A stretch of 30,962 nucleotides of DNA from SHWC01 sp945902735 (GTDB taxonomy: Bacteria; Pseudomonadota; Alphaproteobacteria; UBA828). Every line of letters begins with the position of its first letter. The first letter of the stretch is position 1. Location of the stretch: positions 1 to 30,962 of the forward strand of contig CAMDNF010000025.1 in assembly GCA_945902735.1 (NCBI GenBank). Direction: 5' to 3'. The notes below the pieces were generated by a model that worked only from the letters and a program-made list of their open reading frames with translations, was not told where the DNA came from and ran no database searches. Shown here piece by piece: positions 18,958 through 26,442 of the stretch. The position numbers and the translations under genes were made by a program.

Positions 18958-19815
18958 ATGGCCGAGCGCTTCATTGAAACCCTCTATAAGGGTTATGCGC
19001 AATCTTTCGACCTCATGGGTCCGCCTTTGGTCGACGAGCGCTCGGAATACCAACATATCCTGATCTTCGATACGGCGCTCAATGGCCGCGTCCTGGTGCT
19101 CGACGGCAATGTCCAGCTGACCGAGCGCGACGAATGCGCCTATTCGGAAATGCTCACTCACGTGCCGATGATCGACCATGGCGCGGTCGAGCGGGTGATG
19201 ATCGTTGGCGGCGGCGACGGCGCGATCGCCGAAGAGGTACTGAAGTACCGGAGCGTGCGCGAGGTTGAGCTGGTCGATATCGACGGCCGGGTGATTGAGC
19301 TGTGCAAGCAGCACTTTAAAAGCGTGAGCGGGACGGCCTTCGCCGATCCGCGCCTCAAGGTCCACGCGGTCGACGCGTTCAAATTCCTCGACGATCAGCA
19401 CGCGATCGGCCGCTATGACCTGATCATCGCCGATCGGCCCGACCCGGTCGGCCCGGCCGGCGTCCTGTTCGCCGAGAAGTTCTACCGCCTGGTCGAACGC
19501 GCGCTGACACCGAAAGGCTTTGCCACGTTTCAGACCGGGGTGCCGTTCTACCAGCCGGCCGAGTTGACCGAGACACACCAGCTCTTCGCCAAGATGTTCA
19601 AGCACCACGGCGCCTATGTGAGCGTGGTGCCCACCTATATTGGCGGCTATATGGCGCTGACCTGGTTCGGCCGCGGCGGCGCGCTCGGCACGAACTCGGC
19701 CGATCTCGTCGCCGCCCGCTTCAAGGCGGCCCAGATCGCGACCGACTATTATGACGCAGCGGTCCACGGGGCAGCTTTTCAGCTGCCACCGTGGATTCGC
19801 CGTTTATTAGGCTGA
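18958..19815 (+). CDS. speE: Polyamine aminopropyltransferase (spermidine synthase)
   Basis: A 285-aa SpeE, which transfers an aminopropyl group from decarboxylated SAM to putrescine. The N-terminal beta domain includes YQHILIFDTALNGRVLVLDGNVQ and the ERDECAYSEMLTH block. The Rossmann motif is VMIVGGGDGAIAEEVLK, and the acidic residue for the cosubstrate is in VELVDID. The catalytic-site loop reads ADRPDPVGPA where most members have DSTDP, keeping both Asp but changing the residues between. AAAGGAG precedes ATG 18958. Convergent with speD, which makes the cosubstrate, so the two steps sit together. Confidence 0.95.
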   Translation: MAERFIETLYKGYAQSFDLMGPPLVDERSEYQHILIFDTALNGRVLVLDGNVQLTERDECAYSEMLTHVPMIDHGAVERVMIVGGGDGAIAEEVLKYRSVREVELVDIDGRVIELCKQHFKSVSGTAFADPRLKVHAVDAFKFLDDQHAIGRYDLIIADRPDPVGPAGVLFAEKFYRLVERALTPKGFATFQTGVPFYQPAELTETHQLFAKMFKHHGAYVSVVPTYIGGYMALTWFGRGGALGTNSADLVAARFKAAQIATDYYDAAVHGAAFQLPPWIRRLLG

Positions 19816-19842
19816 TTCGCTCGCAAAGCTTGGTCAACGGTG

Positions 19843-19861
19843 GGCGACACACTAGGTCGCC
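19843..19861. terminator. Hairpin between convergent speE and speD
   Basis: GGCGAC at 19843-19848 and GTCGCC at 19856-19861 form a perfect 6-bp stem with a 7-nt loop in the 68-bp convergent gap. It could act in both directions. No T-tract is present. Confidence 0.35.
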
Positions 19862-19883
19862 GACCGCCCCACCCGACTGATGG

Positions 19884-20366
19884 TCAGATGATCCCGCGCT
19901 TATGCTCGCTGACGTTGATGCTGCCTGGCCTAAAGGCCTCCCGCAGCACCGGTATCGCCTTGGACGGTTCGGCATCGCCGCACATGAAAATATCAAGCGC
20001 GGCGTAACCTTTTTCCGGCCAAGTGTGGATACTGATGTGCGATTCCGCCAGCACCGCGACGCCCGACACACCGGTCGGGGCAAAACGGTGAAGATGGAGG
20101 TGCAGCAACGTTGCACAGGCCGCCTCGATCGCCTTGGTGAGAGCTTGTTCGATCGCCTCGATATCATCGAGGTTTTCGGCTTCCCACATGTCGACGATCA
20201 GATGACTGCCTGCATAGCAAAGGCCATTCCGAACGATGAAATGGTCCTTCTGCTCTGGTCGTTCGCTCCCTTTCGGGAACGGTATCGGTACGGATCTTAC
20301 CTCTGCTCGGGCGGGGACCGCCTCCGCTTCAGTATTCACCGCAAGTTGGGGACGAGCGTATGCCAT
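19884..20366 (-). CDS. speD: S-adenosylmethionine decarboxylase proenzyme
   Basis: A 160-aa bacterial SpeD. The proenzyme cleaves itself at Glu-Ser to create a pyruvoyl cofactor; the site is Ser109 in LAESHISIHTWPE, with His114 and Cys129 (IFMCGD) as the other expected active-site residues. It makes decarboxylated SAM for speE. An N-terminal extension of about 40 residues precedes the normal domain, which starts near KDHFIVRNGLCYAGSHL. A strong GGAGGAG sits before the ATG. A promoter and a stem-loop lie upstream. Confidence 0.96.
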   Translation of the reverse strand: MAYARPQLAVNTEAEAVPARAEVRSVPIPFPKGSERPEQKDHFIVRNGLCYAGSHLIVDMWEAENLDDIEAIEQALTKAIEAACATLLHLHLHRFAPTGVSGVAVLAESHISIHTWPEKGYAALDIFMCGDAEPSKAIPVLREAFRPGSINVSEHKRGII

Positions 20367-20430
20367 CTTGGCATCTCCTCCAAACCCGCGTTGAACCCAA
20401 AGGGGGTGACACCTTTATTCGTAGTCAACT

Positions 20431-20459
20431 GCTGTCCGTTGCGTAGGGGACAACGCAGC
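20431..20459. promoter_or_regulatory. Stem-loop at the start of the speD transcript
   Basis: GCTG-TC-CGTTG at 20431-20441 pairs with CAACG-CAGC at 20451-20459, a 9-bp stem with a 2-nt bulge and a 9-nt loop. It overlaps the start point predicted from the speD promoter. It could be an operator or a leader structure. I do not recognise a known riboswitch. Confidence 0.4.
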
Positions 20460-20461
20460 GA

Positions 20462-20489
20462 AAAATAGGGTCTCTGCACGTCGCGTCAA
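20462..20489 (-). promoter_or_regulatory. Probable sigma-70 promoter of speD
   Basis: On the minus strand TTGACG (20489-20484) and TATTTT (20467-20462) are 16 bases apart. The start would be near 20455, with a leader of about 88 nt before speD. Confidence 0.55.
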
Positions 20490-20583
20490 GCGGTTATTAC
20501 CTCTCAACCAAAAAAAAATTCTTAACGCGCCGACAGCGCCGAAATTTTCGTCGGGTTGTCGGCACTCCATCGTTCAAGTTTTC

Positions 20584-21429
20584 TTACTCCGGCACGAGCC
20601 AATCGAGGCGCGCAGTGCCGCTTTTGTCCTCCGCGAGCACGCGAGAGAGGCTCGGAAGGAGTCGCGCGAGAGACTCGGCGAGCGTGTGTGGCGGATTGAT
20701 CACGATCAACCCACAACCGTTCAGGCGCTCCTCGTCCGTTGGCGTTCTGACCAAAAGTTCGACAAGCAGAATGCGGCGGAGGCCGCTCGCGACGAGCGCG
20801 GCGTGGAACTGATCGATCGCGGCGCGCGCCTTGATCGGGTACCAGAGGAGATAGATACCGCTCGCGAAGCGCCGGTGCGCGGCGCGGACGCCCTCGACCA
20901 GGCGCTCGAACTCGCCCGGCACCTCGAACGGCGGATCGACCAACACCACCGCGCGCCGCTCACGTGGCGGCACAAAGGCCGCCAGCGCCTGATAGCCATC
21001 GAGCATGATCGTTTTGGTTCGCCGGTCATTGGCGAACTCGGCGGCAAGGGCGGCAAAATCTGCCGGGTGGAGTTCGGTCGCGAACAGCCGATCGCCCCGT
21101 CGCATCAGCGCGCGCGCGAGCCGAGGCGAGCCCGGATACCAACGGAGGCGGCCGGCCTCCGCCTCATTCATCGCGCGCACAACGGCCAAATAGGGCGCGA
21201 GCTCGGCCGGCGGATCGCGCCATGCCAGCACGCGCGCGATGCCATCCCGATACTCGCCGGTGCGCGCCGATTCGGTCGCCTGGAGGTCATAGCGCCCAGT
21301 GCCGGCGTGGGTGTCGATCACCGCGAAGGGCGTTGGCTTTAGTTTCAAATGTTCGATCACGAGCGTAAGCACGACGTGCTTGAGGACGTCGCCAAAATTG
21401 CCGGCGTGGAAGCTGTGTCGGTAGTTCAC
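20584..21429 (-). CDS. rlmJ: 23S rRNA (adenine(2030)-N6)-methyltransferase
   Basis: A 281-aa RlmJ, which methylates N6 of A2030 in 23S rRNA. The N-terminus MNYRHSFHAGNFGDVLKH is almost diagnostic. The SAM site (VIDTHAGTGRYDL), a helical insertion, and the catalytic DPPFE motif follow. The C-terminal part has the INPPHTL segment. It sits alone on the minus strand, with a repeat-rich spacer upstream and the speD promoter region downstream. Confidence 0.95.
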   Translation of the reverse strand: MNYRHSFHAGNFGDVLKHVVLTLVIEHLKLKPTPFAVIDTHAGTGRYDLQATESARTGEYRDGIARVLAWRDPPAELAPYLAVVRAMNEAEAGRLRWYPGSPRLARALMRRGDRLFATELHPADFAALAAEFANDRRTKTIMLDGYQALAAFVPPRERRAVVLVDPPFEVPGEFERLVEGVRAAHRRFASGIYLLWYPIKARAAIDQFHAALVASGLRRILLVELLVRTPTDEERLNGCGLIVINPPHTLAESLARLLPSLSRVLAEDKSGTARLDWLVPE

Positions 21430-21462
21430 GCGCGCATTCTAGCACTCAGCGCGGGTCTTTAT

Positions 21463-21585
21463 GGCCGGGTCTTCCGGCCCTCATCCTGAGCCTGTCGACC
21501 GGCCTGCGCGAAGCCCCCGCCTTCGCCCGCCCGGCTTCGGCGGGCAGGAAAGCGGCTTCGCTGCGGCGAAGGCAGGAGGATGAGG
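21463..21585. repeat. Nested inverted-repeat intergenic element
   Basis: Four hairpin elements lie in this spacer. GGCCGG/CCGGCC pairs at 21463-21479. An outer CCTCATCCT at 21479-21487 pairs with AGGATGAGG at 21577-21585. GCCTTCGCC at 21519-21527 pairs with GGCGAAGGC at 21565-21573. The innermost GCCCGCC/GGCGGGC hairpin is at 21525-21545. The TCATCCTGAGCCTGTCGA core resembles a dispersed palindromic repeat seen in many alphaproteobacteria. It lies between the DUF4197 stop and the rlmJ start. Confidence 0.6.
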
Positions 21586-21591
21586 CGACGC

Positions 21592-22398
21592 TCAGACCGC
21601 GCCAAAGACTTTCTTAAGAATGTCGGTCGAGCGCTGGGCCGGGTTGCTGCGAATCGCCGCCTCTTCACGCCCGAGATAGAGGAAGATTCCGTCGATCGCC
21701 TTTTCGAGCACGTAGGTGGTGAGATCGGCCTTTACGTCGGGTACCAGCGGCACGGCCTTATAGGCCCCCATCACGCGGTCATAGGCTTGGATCGCACCGG
21801 CATCGGCGAGCGATTGATCGACGATCGGGCGCATGCCTTGGGCCCGCGGGTTCGACATCTTGCCGCGAAAATACCGCGTCGCCGAATTCTCCGGACCGGT
21901 CAGGATGCCGCGCGCGTCTTCAAGGGACATGTCCTCGACCGCCTGCCAGAACAAATTCTTGGCCAGCGGGGTCGCGATTTCGGCGGCGCGGTTGAGGCGG
22001 AGTTCAAGATCGTCGGTGAGCCCCGCCTGCCCCGCCTTCTTCAGCACCTTCTGAACTTTGCCGAGCGTGCCCGGCAGGGGGATGTGCACGTCGGAGAGGT
22101 TGAACCCGTCGGTCTTGCCCAGCGTGCCGACCACCCGCTCGGTGCCAACCCGGAGCGCATCGCGAAGCCCGAGCCCGATCTCGCCGTCGGTCAAGCCGCT
22201 GGCGCCCGATTTTGATTTCGAGGTTGTCGCGGTCGAGGATTTTCCGCTCTTTAGGACGCTGTCGAGCGTCGTTCCGGTGCCTTGACTGGGCTTCGCCTTT
22301 GACGACAGCTCGTCCAAGACGCTCCCGGCGGACGCGTTGGCGCCGAGCAGAGCCGTACCGAGCAGAGCGGACATGGTGAGCGTGAAGAACCGATTCAT
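21592..22398 (-). CDS. DUF4197 domain-containing exported protein
   Basis: A 268-aa protein with a signal peptide (hydrophobic MSALLGTALLGANASA) and a Ser/Thr/Lys-rich linker to about residue 68. A DUF4197 domain begins near LTDGEIGLGLRDALRVG and runs to the end, including the family-like DVHIPLPG, YDRVMGAYKAVPLVPDVKADLTTYVLEKAIDGIFLYLGREE and AIRSNPAQRSTDILKKVFG segments. The function of the family is unknown; the protein is probably periplasmic. It is followed by a repeat-containing spacer and preceded by 120 bp without a gene. Confidence 0.88.
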   Translation of the reverse strand: MNRFFTLTMSALLGTALLGANASAGSVLDELSSKAKPSQGTGTTLDSVLKSGKSSTATTSKSKSGASGLTDGEIGLGLRDALRVGTERVVGTLGKTDGFNLSDVHIPLPGTLGKVQKVLKKAGQAGLTDDLELRLNRAAEIATPLAKNLFWQAVEDMSLEDARGILTGPENSATRYFRGKMSNPRAQGMRPIVDQSLADAGAIQAYDRVMGAYKAVPLVPDVKADLTTYVLEKAIDGIFLYLGREEAAIRSNPAQRSTDILKKVFGAV

Positions 22399-22518
22399 GG
22401 CGAACCTCTTTCAGTGCAAGAGCGTTGACGCGGGAAATCTAGCGGCCAGAGCGCGACATACTTAGCGCGCTGCGCGCGACAAATCAGCGTCAACTGAACG
22501 TGACCCCGCCCGAGGGCG

Positions 22519-23310
22519 TCAAGACGCAATGAACTCGCGTAGCGCCGCGGCGACGCCATCCGGGTCGAGATCGGGTTCGAAATTGGCGCCTTTGAGCAAA
22601 ACATGCTTGGCCTCGGGCCGCATCGATTGGGCCCGAAGGGTTTGTGGGTGCAGAATATCGTCGGGCGCCGACATCAGAAGGATCGGGCAACGCACCTGCT
22701 TGAAATAGGTGTCGAAGTCTTGCTCCCACAACGCGCTATAGATCTGGAAGCGGCCCTGAAAAGCGCCGACATGATCGAGCAGCTCGCGGTGCTGGAGGGC
22801 TAGGTCGCGCTCGGCGCCCATGCCGGCCACGTATTGCCAGGTTGCCGATAAATATTGGCCCGCTGCATCCGGCGCGACAGGCGCTGGCAGGCGGTGGCGA
22901 AACGCTTCGCGCTCCTCGGGCGTCAAAGGGCCAGTGCCGATTAGTCCGAGCGAGGCGACTCGATCGGGGTGGCGGGCGGCGATCTCGGTCGCGAGGAAGC
23001 CGCCCGTATGGTGCCCCACCAGGTGGTAGCGCCGCCGAAGGCCGATCGATCGGATGGCTTCGGCGAGCCAGCCAACATAATGGCTAAAGTCCGGCATGCC
23101 GGCGGGATTGAACGAGGCCCCGAAGCCCGGCGTATCGAGCGCATAGAGCGGACCGAGGCCCTCAAGCCGCGCCATGACCTTTTCGTACGTGGCCGACGAG
23201 CTTGCGGTCTGGTGCAAAAAGACGATCGGCGTGCCGCGCCCGGCCAGATAGCGGTAGTGGATTTGCCCGCCGGTCGTATCGGCATAGGATTTCTTGATGT
23301 CGGCCGGCAC
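22519..23310 (-). CDS. Alpha/beta-hydrolase-fold protein with altered catalytic triad
   Basis: A 263-aa alpha/beta hydrolase fold protein from GTG 23310, with GAGGG upstream. The oxyanion region (VFLHQTASSS), the DTPGFGAS strand and the nucleophile elbow are all recognisable. The elbow reads VGHHTGG, so the catalytic Ser or Asp position is His101. The C-terminal His position is also changed (LKGANFEPD, Asn243), while the acid Asp (APDD, 217/218) is kept. The fold is clear but normal ester hydrolysis by a Ser-His-Asp triad is unlikely. It may have a different chemistry or be a binding protein. Confidence 0.85.
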   Translation of the reverse strand: MPADIKKSYADTTGGQIHYRYLAGRGTPIVFLHQTASSSATYEKVMARLEGLGPLYALDTPGFGASFNPAGMPDFSHYVGWLAEAIRSIGLRRRYHLVGHHTGGFLATEIAARHPDRVASLGLIGTGPLTPEEREAFRHRLPAPVAPDAAGQYLSATWQYVAGMGAERDLALQHRELLDHVGAFQGRFQIYSALWEQDFDTYFKQVRCPILLMSAPDDILHPQTLRAQSMRPEAKHVLLKGANFEPDLDPDGVAAALREFIAS

Positions 23311-23453
23311 CTTTTCCCTCGCCCACTGTCAGAACGACCAACCAGTTCATCGCCCACCGAAGCATGAGCCCGAGCGGGCAACAAATACAACCGCGTTGTC
23401 GAGGCGGCCCAAGCGCGTAATGATTTGGCCCCGCGATAAGGGAGCATAGTGCC

Positions 23454-23942
23454 ATGGCAGATTTGCCAATCAAATCCGACAATGCGGGCGTGCTGATCAG
23501 CCCGCCGGTACTCTATCTCGGCGCGCTTGCGCTCGGCTTCGGGCTCGACGCGGCCTTGCCGATCCGCTTCGCGCCAAGCGGGCTCGATGACACTTTGCAA
23601 TATGGTGTGGGTGGCGCGCTGATCGTGATCGCCGCCACGCTCGCCGCGACCGCCGTGATGAGATTCAAACGCGCTGGCACCAACGTGCCGACCTATCGAC
23701 CGACCACCGCGCTCGTTACCCACGGCGTTTATGCCCTCTCGCGTAACCCGATCTATGTCGCGCTCAGCCTCTTGATAGCCGGAATCGCGGTGACGACCGA
23801 CCGCGTGTGGCTCTTGATCCTGCTCGCCCCTGCGCTGCTCGTGATGCGCTATGGCGTGATCGCGCGCGAGGAGCGTTATCTCGAGCGCAAATTCGGCGAC
23901 GCCTATCGCACGTACAAGGCCCGCGTGCGACGTTGGATTTAG
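23454..23942 (+). CDS. Isoprenylcysteine carboxyl methyltransferase (ICMT/PEMT) family membrane protein
   Basis: A 162-aa membrane protein with about four hydrophobic segments. The conserved C-terminal methyltransferase block is present: THGVYALSRNPIYVAL, then REERYLERKFGDAYRTYKARVRRWI, which together bind SAM in this family. Bacterial members methylate small or lipid substrates that are mostly unknown. AAGGGAG lies about 9 nt before the ATG. It is a lone plus-strand gene between minus-strand genes, followed by a repeat-rich spacer. Confidence 0.88.
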   Translation: MADLPIKSDNAGVLISPPVLYLGALALGFGLDAALPIRFAPSGLDDTLQYGVGGALIVIAATLAATAVMRFKRAGTNVPTYRPTTALVTHGVYALSRNPIYVALSLLIAGIAVTTDRVWLLILLAPALLVMRYGVIAREERYLERKFGDAYRTYKARVRRWI

Positions 23943-23980
23943 CGCGGTTTCAGTTTGACTTTCCGCACTTCCCATTTTTC

Positions 23981-24105
23981 GTCATACCCGCGGAAGCGGG
24001 TATCCATCGTGACGCGCTCTCATGCGGCCCGGTCATGGATTCCGGCTCGCAAGGCTCGCGTCCGAAAGCCTTTGGCTTTCGCGCTCGCCTAGCGGCCGGA
24101 ATGAC
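23981..24105. repeat. REP/MITE-like palindromic doublet
   Basis: The element starts GTCAT and ends ATGAC. The first part contains a perfect 8-bp hairpin ATACCCGC-GGAA-GCGGGTAT (23984-24003). The second part (24032-24105) also has GTCAT/ATGAC ends, with ATTCCGG/CCGGAAT arms (24039-24045, 24096-24102) and an inner GAAAGCC-TTT-GGCTTTC hairpin (24064-24080). This matches the style of the common proteobacterial GTCAT-ending repeats. It follows the ICMT gene and precedes a convergent gene. Confidence 0.7.
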
Positions 24106-24120
24106 AACGGTAGTTGGACT

Positions 24121-24148
24121 GATTCAATCAATTTTGAAAGCGCTCTAG
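24121..24148 (-). repeat. CTAGAGC-type post-stop element, copy 2
   Basis: GATTC, 16 bases, GCTCTAG on the plus strand, the same ends and spacing as at 226-253. On the minus strand it begins 2 nt after the stop of the RlmM-like gene. Confidence 0.5.
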
Positions 24149-24150
24149 AC

Positions 24151-25101
24151 TCACGTTAGGTCGAGCGCGATCCAGCTGAGCTCGTGCTTGTTGTGGTGGA
24201 GATGGATGAGGCGGCCCGGCAGGCTTGCGAATTTCGCTTGGGCGGCAAAGTCGGTCGGCGCCTGAAACTTTAGGGTGCATACCGCGTTCCGACAAAGGCC
24301 GGATGAGAGCCATTTGCCGATCAGGCCAAAGAGCCGGTCGGGGTAGCACACGACATCGGAAAAGAGCCAATCAACCGGGCCGATCTCAGCCGGCTCCAGA
24401 GCGAAGGCGCTTTGCAATCTGGCTTCGACATTCGGCAGGGCCAGAACCTTTGGATCGAGCGGCGCCTTGTCGACACTGATCACGCGCGCGCCGAGCTTGG
24501 CCAATTCATAGCTCCAGCCCCCGGGGCTTGCGCCGAGGTCGAGGCAGGTTTCGCCCGGTTGCGGCCATTTGCCGGCCAGCGTCAAGGCTTCCCAGAGCTT
24601 CAAATAGGCGCGGTTGGGCGGCCCTTCGCGATCCTCGACAAACACGATTTCGCCATTGGGAAACGGGCTCGAACAATCCGCCGCCGCGATGATCGTGTGC
24701 GGGTCGAGCAGCGTCCACGACCCAAGCGGCGCGCGCGGAGGTAGGTTCGGAAATACCACGGGCTTGGCGCTGACGCTCGGCAGCTCGGCCGCGATCAGCG
24801 CGGCGCGGCGGTGATGAGCATTGGAATAGAGCACCCAATTGCGCTGGATGGCGCGCAATTGGCGTGCGCCATCCTTGATCGAGCGAATCTCGAGCCGGAC
24901 CGGATTACGCCAAATGTTCGCGGCCCAGGCGAGCGGGCGCGGCGGCCCGGGCGCGAACAGGAGCCGCCCGTGCTCAAGCGCCGGCGGCGCACCCAATTCA
25001 TGACGAAGCTGCTCGTCATAGCCCTCCGGCGCGAGATAGCCGGTGAGATCGAGCGACGCCGGTTGGTCGCGCGCCGGTTTGGCCTGGCTTAGATCGGACA
25101 A
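24151..25101 (-). CDS. FtsJ-type 2'-O-ribose methyltransferase, RlmM-like
   Basis: About 316 aa from TTG 25101. The C-terminal half is an FtsJ-type methyltransferase with motif I CLDLGASPGGWSYELAKLGA. The K-D-K-E tetrad is readable: Lys in AYLKLWEAL, Asp in LFSDVVCYP, Lys in CTLKFQAP and Glu in KHELSWIAL. The overall plan resembles RlmM, which methylates C2498 in 23S rRNA, but the protein is shorter at the N-terminus, so rRNA is a likely and not proven target. No ATG exists near the N-terminus; TTG overlaps the end of the upstream gene by 13 bp, suggesting coupling. Confidence 0.82.
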   Translation of the reverse strand: MSDLSQAKPARDQPASLDLTGYLAPEGYDEQLRHELGAPPALEHGRLLFAPGPPRPLAWAANIWRNPVRLEIRSIKDGARQLRAIQRNWVLYSNAHHRRAALIAAELPSVSAKPVVFPNLPPRAPLGSWTLLDPHTIIAAADCSSPFPNGEIVFVEDREGPPNRAYLKLWEALTLAGKWPQPGETCLDLGASPGGWSYELAKLGARVISVDKAPLDPKVLALPNVEARLQSAFALEPAEIGPVDWLFSDVVCYPDRLFGLIGKWLSSGLCRNAVCTLKFQAPTDFAAQAKFASLPGRLIHLHHNKHELSWIALDLT

Positions 25102-25610
25102 ACCGTCTCTTCGAGCTGGAGGATCGCGAGCATGCGGCCGAAACCGATATATTGACCCGCCATCATCATCAATTCCAACAGATCGGCCTCGGAGAAGTGC
25201 GTGCGTAGATCGCGGATCGCCTCGTCGCCAATGGCGTGATGATCGAGGGCCATGGCCTCCGCGAGCTTGATAGCGGCCCGCTCGCGGGCTGAGAAATTGC
25301 CCTGGTCGAGTTGGTCGACCTCGGTGGCGGCTTCCACTTCCTTCACCACATCGCGCGCGAGGCGCGCGGCCTTGCAGCCATTCAGCGTGGCGATGCGGAG
25401 ACGCACCAATTCCTTCAGTCGGGGCTCGATCACGCCCGTGGTTGAATGGAACGGATAGTAAAACTTCAAATAGGTTTCGAGCAGGGCCGGGTGTGCCGCG
25501 AATGCCCGCGCGCAATGACGCGTTGACCAATCATCGGGCCGCGCATTGTCGTGCATTTGTTTGAGGAACGGCGGAAGCGAGGTGGGATCGGCGAGCGCGA
25601 CACGGGACAT
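25089..25610 (-). CDS. Carboxymuconolactone decarboxylase (AhpD-like) family protein, lacking CxxC
   Basis: A 173-aa all-helical protein of the CMD/AhpD family, recognisable from LKELVRLRIATLNGCK and the later FSARERAAIKLAEAMALDHHAI and FSEADLLELMMMAGQYIGFGRML stretches. AhpD-type members use a CxxC pair plus His. Here the region reads NGCKAARLARD, so the second Cys and the His are missing. It may not be a peroxidase; the reaction is unknown. ATG 25610 follows GAGG. It lies between the acetoacetate-decarboxylase-like gene and the RlmM-like gene. Confidence 0.85.
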   Translation of the reverse strand: MSRVALADPTSLPPFLKQMHDNARPDDWSTRHCARAFAAHPALLETYLKFYYPFHSTTGVIEPRLKELVRLRIATLNGCKAARLARDVVKEVEAATEVDQLDQGNFSARERAAIKLAEAMALDHHAIGDEAIRDLRTHFSEADLLELMMMAGQYIGFGRMLAILQLEETVCPI

Positions 25611-25657
25611 GATGGGCCTCGGGCTTTGCGTCAGACGTTTTCGGTGTCGAGCTGCGA

Positions 25658-26404
25658 TCAATCATCGAGCCGGCCATAGAGATAGGGCACATAGGCCTTG
25701 CGGTCGAGCCGCGCAAGAGCCCGGCAGCGGCTGATCAAATCGCCCTCGATATAATTGGCGCGCAAAATTTTGACGATCGGCAGATTGCCGAGCGGATCGT
25801 GCACGGTCGAGCCAAGCCGCAAGGTGCCGGTGCCCTCGCGCCGCACGGTGAGGTTGTTGTCGAATTCCGCGAGCGTCAGCACCGGATCGTCCTCGCAGCC
25901 TTCGCCATTGGCGGCGGGGGTTGCCTTGATATTGAAGTTCTTGCCGGTTGCGGTCGCGGGCCCCAAATCTTTCGTGAAATTCGCGCGAATATCGATCAGG
26001 CGCACGCCATGGCGCTCGATATAGCCGTGCATGAAATCGCCCCGGCGCTGAAAGGTCGTCTTGGCTTGTTTCTTCGGCTCGCCGAACAAATCGCGGCCGA
26101 AGATGATGGCGCTGTCCTGGTCCATGAACATGGACAGCACATAGGGCGCCTCGATGTCCTTGTGGCGCGCCATGACATAGATCGCGCCACCGGTGAAATC
26201 CGCCACGCAATTGGAGCGCCACCGCCCGACCATGGCGGTGACCATCGGCTCGGCGGTCGGCTCAAGCCCGGGGGGTAGAATTTCTTTCACCGTTTCGGGC
26301 TTGGTCAGGAAATCGATCATCAGCATCTCGGCACCGACAAAGCGCGGCGTTTTGAGCACACGCTGGATCGCGGCGATTTCTTGTGTCGTTTTGACGAAGC
26401 CCAT
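25658..26404 (-). CDS. Acetoacetate decarboxylase family protein
   Basis: A 248-aa protein of the ADC-like superfamily. The active-site segment LFGEPKKQAKT carries adjacent Lys111 and Lys112; in true ADC the first Lys forms a Schiff base with substrate and the second lowers its pKa. The LTKPETVKEILPPGLEPT segment near residue 35 and the GNLPIVKILRANYIEGD end region are also family-like. The reaction may be decarboxylation of acetoacetate or an aldol-type step on a related keto acid. AAGAGGG precedes ATG 26404. It is 47 bp upstream of the CMD-like gene. Confidence 0.87.
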   Translation of the reverse strand: MGFVKTTQEIAAIQRVLKTPRFVGAEMLMIDFLTKPETVKEILPPGLEPTAEPMVTAMVGRWRSNCVADFTGGAIYVMARHKDIEAPYVLSMFMDQDSAIIFGRDLFGEPKKQAKTTFQRRGDFMHGYIERHGVRLIDIRANFTKDLGPATATGKNFNIKATPAANGEGCEDDPVLTLAEFDNNLTVRREGTGTLRLGSTVHDPLGNLPIVKILRANYIEGDLISRCRALARLDRKAYVPYLYGRLDD

Positions 26405-26442
26405 GACGCCCTCTTTTCCCGCTATTCGTTCATTTCGAACGA

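Noticed and set aside
18862..19767. 301-codon minus-strand open frame opposite speE
   Set aside because: A shadow of speE, which has complete family motifs.
20367..20583. Known riboswitch upstream of speD
   Set aside because: I looked for SAM-type or other named riboswitch cores and saw none; only a simple stem-loop is supported.
22941..23975. 344-codon minus-strand open frame
   Set aside because: It overlaps both the hydrolase gene in another frame and the ICMT gene in antisense; its protein is compositionally odd.
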